Assembly: GCA_015499985.1 (NCBI GenBank)
Contig: JAAAUF010000100.1
Coordinates: 1,001 to 65,000 of the forward strand
DNA: 64,000 nt
Reading direction: 5' to 3'
From: Haplosporangium gracile
Lineage: Eukaryota; Mortierellomycota; Mortierellomycetes; Mortierellales; Mortierellaceae
Under the pieces are notes generated by a model. It did no database searches. It worked only from the letters and a program-made list of their open reading frames with translations, and had not been told where the DNA came from. Below are positions 19,842 to 28,454 of the stretch, piece after piece. The translations under genes were made by a program, and so were the position numbers. Every line of letters starts with the position of its first letter. Positions within the stretch are counted from its first letter, which is position 1.

Positions 19842-22103
19842 CTACATGCGGGAGACACCATAGAGGTTGCCGCCCTTGACTTCGGTGTTGTAGCAGACCG
19901 AGAGACAGAAGCCAAGAATGGTACGGGTCTCGCGAGGGTCAATGACACCGTCGTCAATGCATCGGGAGCTGGTCCAGTAAACATCTGACTCACTCTCAAC
20001 CATCGCCTGGAACATACCCATCGACGCCTTGGCCATCTCCTCATCAATCACCTTGCCCGATTTCTTGGCAGAATCACGCATCACAATATCGAGCACTCCC
20101 GTCAACTGCTCCGCGCCCATAACAGAGCATTTACTGTTGGGCCACGAAAACAGGAATCGAGGGTTGTACGCACGTCCTGCCATCGCGTAGTTTCCAGCTC
20201 CGTAACTGGCTCCCATCACAATCGTAATGCAGGGCACCTGTGAGTTCGAGACGGCGTTGATGAAGCGTGATCCGGCCTTGATAATACCCTCTTCCTCGTA
20301 CTTCTTGCCGACCATGAATCCGGTAATGTTGTGGAGGTACAGGATGGGTGTATCACGCATGTTGCAGAGCTGGATGAACTGGGTTGCCTTGTTGGCCTCA
20401 GGAGGGAAAAGAACGTTGTTATTGGCAAGAATACCGACGGGGATACCGTGGATGGTAGCCCAGCCACAAATCAAGTTGGGTCCGTACAGAGGCTTGAACT
20501 GTGTGAAACGCGATCCATCGACCAAGCGGATAATGACCTCGACAGCATCGAAAGGAATACGGATGTTAGCGCTGACAATGCCCAGAATCTCATCGGGGTC
20601 GTAGTGAGGCTGATCAAAGAGACCCTTCAAGTGACGGATGGGCAACTGGCCCTGCTTGGTCCAGTTGAGTCCAGAGACGAACTCACGGGCCATGGCAATG
20701 GCATTGTACTCATCCATCGCGAGCTGGTCCGACACTCCAGACTTGCGACTGTGCATATCAGCTCCTCCGAGAGATTCTGCGTCTGAGATCTCTCCTGTAG
20801 CCATCTTGACCAATGGTGGACCGCCCAAGAAGACCTGGGCCTTACCCTATTGTAAAGAGGAAGAGAAGTGTAGGTGAGCTATCTGATGCGTAGTTAAGCA
20901 AATAAAATATTCAGAGTCCCGTTCCTAGGTGATGCTTTACCTTAACCATGATACTGTAGTCACTCATACCGGGGATATAGGCACCTCCTGCAGTCGAGTT
21001 TCCAAAGACAACAGCGACGGAAGGAAGACCTGCCTTTGATCTAACAATTGCGAGAAAGGATGACATGTTAGTTAAGTGAATTATTAGTATTGGCATCCAC
21101 TAGTTCAGCTCAAGCGACACGTTACTATGCTTACCTTTCGGCCAAGTGACGGAAGACAGCCCCGCCAGGGTGGAACACGCGGGACTGCTGCGCAAGATTT
21201 GCTCCGGCCTATCGATTATAAACATTACAAGGTAGGATGTCAGTTGCATGCTCAATGTCATTACAGCGCGTCAACACGACAACGAAATCGATTGACAAAG
21301 GGATAACGTACAGACTGGACGAGCTGGATGTGGGGAAGACGGTTCTCCCAGGCGATGCGACCGAGACGCTCACCACGGGCGAGGGTAGTAGCGTTGGAGG
21401 CACCACCCTGGAGAGTGGGGACGTTGGCAGAGACCATGCACTCGATGCCGCTATTGAGAAAGAAGAACGGTGGCGCGTTTTAGAAGGGAGTTTTTTGTGA
21501 TTGTGACGTGCAAAAAGTCATATCAGCATAGCGGTGGCAAGAGGAAGGAGGTCTTACCAGACGAGACCAATACCGGCGACCTGGGAACCACCGATGGTCA
21601 TGTCGTCTTGGCCATAACCGGCCAAGGGGCACAACTCCATGAATGGGGAGTCGTCATCCAACAGCAACTCGAGACGATCACGAGCTATTGAAGCAACAAT
21701 TATAAAAAAGGATTTGGTTGGTTTGTGGGGCTACATTTTCTCGGTTCACGTATGGAGCCATGAACGGATCAGATAAGTCTTGTGAGAAAGAAAGAATTGA
21801 GAAGAGAGAAAGAGATGATGTCGTACCGAGGATGGAGCCGCGCTTGTGGTGGAGGGCCAGGAGACGGTCGGCGCCCTGGAAGGTGGCCTCCTGGAGACGC
21901 TCGTTGAGCTGCTCGACCATCTCGAGCATCTCCTTGTAGTTGGCGATATATTCGGGCGATTTGGTGTTGATCTTGGACTTTGTGGGCTTTGTCTGGTGGC
22001 CGAGGTGCTGGGCAACGCTAGGCTGAGTCGTGCTGAACTGGTCCCCGACCGTCCGACGGTTGGCCGGGGGATTTCTGTGGGAGGGGTCGATGATGTGACT
22101 CAT
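19842..22103 (-). CDS. Acyl-CoA carboxylase beta (carboxyltransferase) subunit, MCC/geranyl-CoA carboxylase-like
   Basis: This biotin-dependent carboxyltransferase subunit moves CO2 from carboxybiotin to an acyl-CoA. Six exons join in frame: 22103-21827, 21684-21558, 21450-21312, 21208-21135, 21040-20941 and 20846-19842, giving 573 residues. Motifs include [52 protein letters not shown] and [56 protein letters not shown] and [16 protein letters not shown] follow, then [20 protein letters not shown] and [20 protein letters not shown]. Both acyl-CoA and biotin oxyanion Gly-Gly/Gly-Ala loops are present. The [21 protein letters not shown] blocks recall bacterial acyl-CoA carboxylases more than the mitochondrial MCC beta subunit. 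The N-terminus ([13 protein letters not shown]) is not a convincing mitochondrial presequence, and the protein ends SRM, which fits the PTS1 consensus. A separate biotin-carrying alpha subunit is required and is not in this window. The gene is head-to-head with an enoyl-CoA hydratase. Confidence 0.88.
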
Positions 22104-22754
22104 CGAGAGGAGAGGGTGTAGCTAAGGGAATGGAGAATGTAAAGAACAAGAACAAAAGAGAAAAAAGAAAAAGAGAAAAGAGAAGAGAAGAGAAAAAGAA
22201 GAAGAGAAGTAAAAAAAGGCGATGGTTGAACACAAAGTGACAAAGTTGCTCTGTTTTTATGTCAATTCACGGTTGTTTGCATGGAGACGAGCAAAAAATA
22301 AAAGTGTCCGAGAAAGTGAACTTGCATGGGGAAGGAGAAGAGCAAGCTCCTTCAGCTGTCACGAAGCTAGGCAGTGGCACTACCTCTGCGGGCAATCAAT
22401 TGGGTGGGGGAAGTTGAAAGCGAGGACCCTTCTCCAAGCAGCAAAGAATACGGTGTCATAATCCCTCTGGTACAAAGAGAGAGCCGAGAGTGAACAAAGT
22501 GTTCACTTGATGTCAATGTAGAGCGTTTCGTGTGGAGAAATTCCAACTTTTCGAAGTGCGCGCGTGTCTTTAGCCCTGAATCACGTGCAGCACTCTAAAG
22601 TGTCTACCTGTCTCTTCTTGGCTACCCCTCCCCCCCACGTTCTTGCTTGCAACCGTCTTTGCATCACCCTCTCGTCTTCTTATTCATCCATCCTCCTCAT
22701 TCACATCCAGCAACACACCCCCTCTCTCCCGAATTAACTTCAAGGAATACCACA
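22104..22754. promoter_or_regulatory. Divergent promoter shared by carboxylase and hydratase genes
   Basis: A 651-bp spacer between opposite start codons. It contains a palindromic E-box CACGTG at 22582-22587 and an inverted CCAAT box (ATTGG) at 22399-22403, both positioned to serve either gene. The carboxylase-proximal 100 bp is purine-rich on the plus strand and the hydratase-proximal 130 bp is pyrimidine-rich, so both leaders are CT-rich on their sense strands. Shared control is inference. Confidence 0.5.
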
Positions 22755-23570
22755 ATGTCAGAAAAGGAAGTCCTCTACTCCCAGAAGGGTGCAGTCGCAA
22801 CAATCACGCTGAACCGTCCCAAGCGCGGCAACGCTCTCTCAGGACCTATGGTCAACCAGTTTGTCGACATCCTAAACAAGGCTATCGACGACCCCACAGT
22901 CCGCATCATCATCGTCACAGGAAACGGCAAATACTTTTGCACAGGTATGGACCTCACTCCCCAGGACGACGATACCACCTCCGCTACCGACCCCGTTGCC
23001 GTCACCCAGTCCATGTTCTCGACCCTCTCCCGCTCCCCTAAACCCACCATTGCCCGCGTCAACGGCCCTGCTCTCGGCGGCGGTGTCGGCATTGTCTTTT
23101 CGTGCAACTTCCGCATTGTTCAGTCCTCGGCATATTTCAGCATGCCCGAGGTCCATCGTGGTCTGATTCCGGCCCTGATCTCCGAGGTCATTGTTCCCCA
23201 ATTGGGGGCCTTCCGATCCAAGCAGTACATGCTCTCGGGCGAGCGTGTCTTAGCTCAGGAGGGCTACCGTGTTGGATTCGTAACCTCGGTTGCAGAGGAT
23301 GAGGCGTCGTTGGACAAGAAGGTACAGGACTATGTCGACCTGTTGGCGCAGAGCGGACCTGGAGCGATGCGTGATGTCAAGTTGCTGGTCGACAATGTCG
23401 ATGGTCGCGGTGGGGATTCCAAGGTTGTCCCTGCCTATGTCCGTGAGGCCTTTGGCAAGATGATTACCTCTGAAGAGGCAGCCCATGGCATTGGTGCCTT
23501 TGCCAGCCGAGAGAAGCCCAACTGGGACGAGTTTGGTCTTGGAGCCGAGAAGTTGAAGTCCAAGCTCTAA
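22755..23570 (+). CDS. Enoyl-CoA hydratase/isomerase family protein, LiuC/AtuE-like, PTS1 SKL
   Basis: A single exon of 271 residues with the crotonase fold. The N-terminus ITLNRPKRGNALSGPMV and the first oxyanion block GKYFCTGMDL are standard. The second block reads GPALGGGVGIVFSCNFRIVQ, then SMPEVHRGLIPALISE. The first catalytic Glu of mitochondrial enoyl-CoA hydratase is Gly here, while the second Glu (in PEVHRGL) is kept. This pattern is shared, from memory, with bacterial methylglutaconyl-CoA and isohexenylglutaconyl-CoA hydratases (LiuC, AtuE). The C-terminus is KSKL, a canonical PTS1, so a peroxisomal location is likely. The start is the first ATG after a CACA-rich leader; an in-frame ATG at 22647 would add a low-complexity extension. 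The head-to-head carboxylase suggests a shared pathway in which hydration follows carboxylation. A plain enoyl-CoA isomerase role cannot be excluded. Confidence 0.85.
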   Translation: MSEKEVLYSQKGAVATITLNRPKRGNALSGPMVNQFVDILNKAIDDPTVRIIIVTGNGKYFCTGMDLTPQDDDTTSATDPVAVTQSMFSTLSRSPKPTIARVNGPALGGGVGIVFSCNFRIVQSSAYFSMPEVHRGLIPALISEVIVPQLGAFRSKQYMLSGERVLAQEGYRVGFVTSVAEDEASLDKKVQDYVDLLAQSGPGAMRDVKLLVDNVDGRGGDSKVVPAYVREAFGKMITSEEAAHGIGAFASREKPNWDEFGLGAEKLKSKL

Positions 23571-23580
23571 ACGAGCAACA

Positions 23581-23586
23581 AATAAA
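23581..23586 (+). terminator. Poly(A) signal AATAAA of the hydratase gene
   Basis: AATAAA eleven bases after the TAA stop of the enoyl-CoA hydratase gene, in AT-rich context. Confidence 0.45.
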
Positions 23587-24641
23587 ATATCATATTTTTT
23601 ATTTTTGTGCGCCACCAAAATGATTTTCGTGAAGTCAAATTTGACGTTGAAAGAGAAGAGAGATAGGAAAGGGGATATGAAAAGAGAAAGCAGCAACAAG
23701 CGTCCAAGCAACGCCTTTCACCTCAAAAGCAAAAAAAAAACTGGCTGAACTAGATTATAACTGTCTGTACTTTTCGATAGTGTCAGCCGAAATAACCCAG
23801 TTCTATCCTAGGTTCCGGCCAGTCGCGAAACAAATTCAACCTTGAGATCTTCCTTCGTAGGGACACAACAGCACAACCTGAACTTGTGGCGGCCATACAG
23901 CTCTAGCGGAATTCTAATCATGGAGCACTGCCTCAGCTAAAATTTAATGGCAGTGCCAAAATTTGTGCACATTGCGCCGTATAACTCTATGTTCCCAACA
24001 CGCAAGAGACTTTGCTTTTCCTTTCCTTCCCTACTTCCCATCCATGTATCCTCATTTCCCACAACAAGACGAAGAGAATGGGGTGCTAAAACTAGTACAA
24101 GAATATTCACAATACGTTCATCGCAGAAAAAGGAGTACAATAAGTGCCATACCTAAAAATAAAGAAAAAGTTGCGCGTCTTACAACAAAAGGCGCGACAG
24201 CAAGGAGACACGATAGTTCAACATTTCGGGGGGAAGATGCGATTCGCCCCGCCTTGCCTTGCCTTGCCTAATGTCGCAATCGCATTGTTTTGGTCATCGC
24301 TGCGCGAATAAACATACCCACGCACACAAGGACTGCCCTTTACCAAGGGACGCCAGTGGCTTTTGAAAAAACAATCTGCGACGGCGATGAACATCGTATA
24401 GGTGGGATTGAAGTAACAAAGGGAGAGAGACGGAGAGAAGGTGTTTGCCTTTTGCGACATGTACATTGTTTACCATCCTTGTTCATGAATAACGCAAGAA
24501 GGATAAAAAAAGCGACCAATGAGAAGGAGCAAGCTAAAAGAGCTAACTAGCTTGTGGTCAATCAATGGGTTAACGCTGGGTTGCGCGAGCGCGTACGGCC
24601 ATATTGCTATTGTCGCGATCATCACTGCCTTCAGAAATGAC

Positions 24642-24648
24642 TATAAAA
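24642..24648 (+). promoter_or_regulatory. TATA box (TATAAAA) of the ferritin-like gene
   Basis: TATAAAA lies 171 bp upstream of the ATG and is followed by a CT/CAA-rich leader. It is the clearest TATA box in the window and suggests a strongly or conditionally expressed gene. Confidence 0.55.
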
Positions 24649-24812
24649 CCACCCAAGCTTTGCCTCCACTTTTTTTCTTCATCTTCATCAACTTCAACAA
24701 CCAAGCTTCTCTCAAAAACAAGACACCCTAACACAAACACTTTAACAAACCTCAACTCCACCTTACCAACCAAACCAAACCCCACTCCAATACAACACAA
24801 AAAAACAACAAT

Positions 24813-25682
24813 ATGCGTTTCTCATTCGTCGCCATCGCTTCTGCCATCGCCGCCACCTCCATAGTCGTGGCCGCCCCCCTCCGCCAGCTCGCCAAGCGCG
24901 ACAAGGCCTCCGACCTCGGAATCTTGAACTTCGCCCTGACCCTGGAGCACCTTGAAAACGAGTTCTACACCCAGGGCCTCCACAAATTTGGCCCCGACGC
25001 CTTCAAGGCCTACCACCTGGACCACAAAATCCGTGAGCGATTCGTTCACATTGGCCAGCACGAATCGACCCACGTCACGGTCCTGACCTCGGTTATCGAG
25101 TCTATGGGCGGCACACCTGTCCCCAAGTGCACTTACAAGTTCCCGCTCGATGATCTCGAGACCTTTATCGCCGTTGCGCGTGCGCTCGAGAATACCGGTG
25201 TTTCTGCATACACCGGTGCGGCTGCCGGGATTACATCCGGAGATCTGTTGACGGCCGCTGCCAGCATTGCGACGATCGAGGGTCGTCACTCTTCGTTCTT
25301 GAACGATGTCGTCGGGGAGGATGGGGCCCCTTATCCGTTCGATACACCTTTGACCCCCCGAGAGGTTGTGACGATTGCGACCAACTTCATTGAATCGTGC
25401 CCTTATGATCTGGGTGTGGCCCCCTTCAAGCAGTTGACGGCTTCGATCAAGGGCAATAGAGTCAAGACCTCGTATGAGAAGGAGGAGGCCGGTCGTCAGG
25501 AGTGGTGCCAGTTCTTGTACAACAACAAGGTTGTGGTTTCACGTCGTCAGGAGTGCAAGTTGCCCCCTACCGTCACTGGGTATGTCTATGTTGTGATCAC
25601 CGATACCGCGACCCCCATTACCCTCAAGGACGAGAGTCGTATCCTTGCCGGGCCTGCTCTTCTCTTCCGCGGCGACCATTAA
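24813..25682 (+). CDS. Secreted ferritin-like domain protein (Rds1/desiccation-related type)
   Basis: A single exon of 289 residues. Residues 1-21 (MRFSFVAIASAIAATSIVVAA) form a signal peptide, followed by a KR site (LAKRDK) that may be cut by a Kex2-like protease. The body shows the four-helix ferritin-like pattern: DLGILNFALTLEHLENEFYTQGL, then HIGQHESTHVTVL, then FIAVARALENTGVSAYTGAA and IATIEGRHSSFL. These carry spaced Glu and His residues (ExxE, HExxH-like, ExxH) suited to a di-metal site. This matches the fungal ferritin_2 family, seen in stress- and sexual-development-induced proteins; its enzymatic role is not known. The C-terminal 90 residues diverge and hold four Cys in all (one in ESCPYD, one in EWCQ, one in QECK, and one in the VPKC segment upstream). 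Confidence 0.82.
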   Translation: MRFSFVAIASAIAATSIVVAAPLRQLAKRDKASDLGILNFALTLEHLENEFYTQGLHKFGPDAFKAYHLDHKIRERFVHIGQHESTHVTVLTSVIESMGGTPVPKCTYKFPLDDLETFIAVARALENTGVSAYTGAAAGITSGDLLTAAASIATIEGRHSSFLNDVVGEDGAPYPFDTPLTPREVVTIATNFIESCPYDLGVAPFKQLTASIKGNRVKTSYEKEEAGRQEWCQFLYNNKVVVSRRQECKLPPTVTGYVYVVITDTATPITLKDESRILAGPALLFRGDH

Positions 25683-25809
25683 ACATTAGAGCCATCCCCA
25701 CAATCGAGAACGGCCACAAACCGTTGAACCATATAGAGCTTAGAATATCTTCCTCCACAATACTCTTCTCCACAAAAAAACAACAACATACAATCGTCTT
25801 TTGAACGGA

Positions 25810-25815
25810 AATAAA
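25810..25815 (+). terminator. Poly(A) signal AATAAA of the ferritin-like gene
   Basis: AATAAA 127 bp after the stop codon, only about 20 bp from the opposing signal of the SWT1-like gene. Confidence 0.4.
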
Positions 25816-25834
25816 TGAACACGCAATATTTTCT

Positions 25835-25840
25835 TTTATT
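25835..25840 (-). terminator. Poly(A) signal (AATAAA, minus strand) of the SWT1-like gene
   Basis: TTTATT on the plus strand, that is AATAAA on the minus strand, 12 bp past the SWT1-like stop codon. It faces the ferritin-like gene's signal. Confidence 0.4.
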
Positions 25841-25851
25841 AGTGTTTGATA

Positions 25852-28081
25852 CTAGTCATGCAATCGATCGCACTCTGCTCTCCAGTCCTTCATCAACGCA
25901 ATCCTCTTCCTGGCATCATAAAGCGACGCCGTGCCCGGTAGCGAACCCACATCAATGGAATCAGGAAGAGTAGTAACACCCGATAGAACAACGTCGACAT
26001 CCTCTAACAAAACCTTCACATCCTTCTTGTAGACCTTTCCCAGTCCAAATACTTCTACTCGAGTCCAAGTCTTGACAAACGACTGCAATCGATCCATACT
26101 TTCCCGTGCCTTGCGAGCCTGACTCGGCCGCTCATATACATCCGCAAAAACAACCCAGTGTTCTTGCATGATCTTGACGGGCTGTGTGAGCCGTTTGCTG
26201 GCCCACTTCATCTCCTCCTCTTTGATGCAGCTGCTACCCTTGTCAAAGTTGGTGATATCCTTCCATTTGGCTCCGTAGCGGGCTTGGAGGTGATCAGGGA
26301 TCACGGCTTCCAAAAATCGGCACAGGTTTTTGAGGACATGGTTGGTCAATCGGAAGAGACTGGGATCCATGCCGTCAGGGATGACTGTTTTTTGATCGCT
26401 AGAAGACTTGATCCGCTGCAGTTCACGGTCATTGTGTTCTGCCCGGAACCCGCTGAGCGACCTGCTGCTGTTCTTGCGTGATCCGTTTTTGGGTCGCGGA
26501 TCGGAGCTTTTGCTGTTGTTGTTGTTGTTTTTGGAGGGTTTCGATACGGCATCGTCGTCCATCATCAGATCATCGTCACCGTTACCGTCGCCGCCGCCGC
26601 TGTGATCACTGTGTTCTGGGGAGGCCAAGTCGTTACTGTTGTCGTCCTTTGATGGCCGTGAGATAGAACTGCGCACAGACGAGAGTTCCAACTGGACGGT
26701 GAATCGCGAGATCACCTCGACTTCATGCACCATGGCCTTGACGCTCAGATTCTTGTCATTGGTGAACAAGATGATCCTGGTCTTTGTCGGGTCTGGGTAC
26801 AGGATCCTGAAGTACTGACAGCAATCCAAAATCTTGTCGTCGTTCGCCTAACACAACAATTGAGTATGTATATTTACATCTTGTTAGTCTCTTCCAAGCA
26901 CACATTCTTATCTGGCTATGCCTTTTATTCGATCTAAATAAAGTAAGCGTGTGAATGAAATTACATACCTCGGCCTTGGCGACGAGCTCGCTCATTTTCT
27001 GTCCTCGTAATCTTGATGTAGACGATTGCTTGCTCAACTCTGCCCGCAAAAACTCGATAGCAAGACGAGCCTTGCCCGAGACATCAACTTCGCTTCCCTG
27101 CCGACCGCCTCCCTTCAGTCCATCCAGTTCTTGCATCACGATCCAGGGGACCACAAAAACGACATCCTCAGATTTCTCAAGACCATTCAATGATTCGCGC
27201 CTGCCATTGCTGCTGCTCCTGCTGCTGTTGGTCTTGTTGGTAGGAAGTCCATAAGACTTGACCAAGGCTTGGAAAAAGTTGAGATGAGAGATGAGGATAT
27301 TGGTATCCAAGATCACGGCCGCATCCGGATCGTTGTCGTCGGAACGGTGTAGTGTTGCTGCACCCTCGGCCCATGCGTCCACCATGGAAGGGCTGGGGTG
27401 TCCTGGTTTGATATGTTGACGGAGGTTGGTGATCGTCGAGGCGATCGAGTGCAGACCCACCTCGTCGTCGACGTCCATAGCTTCTGAATCTGAGTCTGAC
27501 TCCTTTGTATGCTGTTGTGTTTGACGGGTATGTTGTTGTTGGTGGTGGTATTGTTGCTGATCATGTTGTTGCAATTGGTGATGGTGCCGCTGCTGCTGAA
27601 AGGTTGGTTGTTGCAGTTCCTGATAGTGATGGTGTTGCTGTTCCTGGTAGTGGTGCTGGTGTTGTTGGTGTAGAAGTTGTTGCTGTTGTTGCTGTTGTTG
27701 CTGTTGTTGCTGTTGTTGCTGTTGTTGCTGGAGTAGTTGCTGTGCCTGAATCTGCTGCATGGCGATATGCTCCTGTGCCCACTGTCGTTCTTGTATACGA
27801 AGTCGATCCTGTTGTTGACGTTCCAAAACATGCTGTTGCTGCTGAGCAAACAGTTCCTGAAAATGCTTCCCTTCTTGCTCGAGCATCAATATCTCGTGTG
27901 CACGGTGAGGAGTTGGGTCCTGGTGGTACTCATTTTGAAGTCGAATGTATTTTTGTTCCTGCTCCTGAAAAGTCTGTTGTTGGCGATGAAAAAGTTGTTC
28001 CTGTTCCTGTCGCTGTTCCTGTTCGAGAGTGTGTCGCTCTTGCTCCTGTTGGTGATGGAGGGCCTGGAGATCTTCCGGCAT
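25852..28081 (-). CDS. SWT1: SWT1-like PIN-domain RNA endoribonuclease
   Basis: SWT1 cuts unpackaged mRNAs at the nuclear pore as part of mRNP quality control. Two exons (28081-26969 and 26847-25852) join in frame to 702 residues, longer than yeast SWT1 (458). The N-terminal ~200 residues are a Gln/Glu/His-rich coiled coil with a pure poly-Gln run. From about residue 255 a PIN domain begins with AAVILDTNILISHLNFF, giving the first catalytic Asp. It continues with FVVPWIVMQELDGLKGG (conserved Glu), GKARLAIEFLRAEL, ANDDKILDCCQYFR (conserved Asp pair) and IILFTNDKNLSVKAMVHEVEV (TND motif). All acidic residues expected for metal binding are present. The C-terminal region is helical, as in SWT1 orthologues. 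The gene is divergent from DOA10 and convergent with the ferritin-like gene. Confidence 0.85.
27677..27730 (-). repeat. CAA/CAG poly-glutamine tract in the SWT1-like gene
   Basis: A run of mixed CAA and CAG codons (TTG/CTG on the plus strand) encodes about 18 consecutive Gln. Mixed codons make it more stable than a pure repeat, but it is still likely to vary in length between strains. Confidence 0.8.
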
Positions 28082-28454
28082 GATCTTACGAAGGATTTAG
28101 CGGGCTTAAAGAAAACCTAAAATGTCCTCTTCTAAAACACGGGAGAATATCGTGGCGGCCGAAGATAGTTGGGGCTGCACAACCCTTAAGGAATAGCAAT
28201 TACTATGACCTGGCGTTTTGTACGCCCAGCTCATTGTTGACTTTCCTTCCAACTACCCTTTCCCTTCTTCACACTCCCTCATAGTTCGCAACGAGTCATT
28301 CTGTACTCCCCATCAAACTCAACACCCTCCTCAAGACCATGTCTTGACTCATTCATTCACCGCCTTCATAACAACACACTGCAACCCCAAAAACACACGC
28401 ATAACAACGACAGCAACATAGACGCAACCTCAAGACATCATAAAGACATTTAAA
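28082..28454. promoter_or_regulatory. Divergent promoter between SWT1-like and DOA10 genes
   Basis: A 373-bp spacer separates two opposite start codons, so it holds both promoters. The DOA10-proximal half is CA-rich, as in other leaders in this window. I see no clear TATA box. Confidence 0.45.

Larger units (their letters stand above)
23571..24812. other. Intergenic between hydratase and ferritin-like genes
   Basis: About 1.2 kb. The first part is the 3' flank of the hydratase gene, with its poly(A) signal. The rest is upstream sequence for the ferritin-like gene and includes a clear TATA box at 24642-24648. Several open frames of 60-100 codons cross 23940-24550 on both strands, but none shows a recognisable domain or a convincing start context. 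I call no gene. Confidence 0.45.

Noticed and set aside
23940..24550. Several overlapping 60-100 codon frames between hydratase and ferritin-like genes
   Set aside because: Present on both strands, no domain, no splice partners, AT-rich; best explained as chance.
27505..28083. Plus-strand frame of 192 codons opposite SWT1
   Set aside because: Val/Ala-repeat shadow of the poly-Gln coding strand; not an independent gene.
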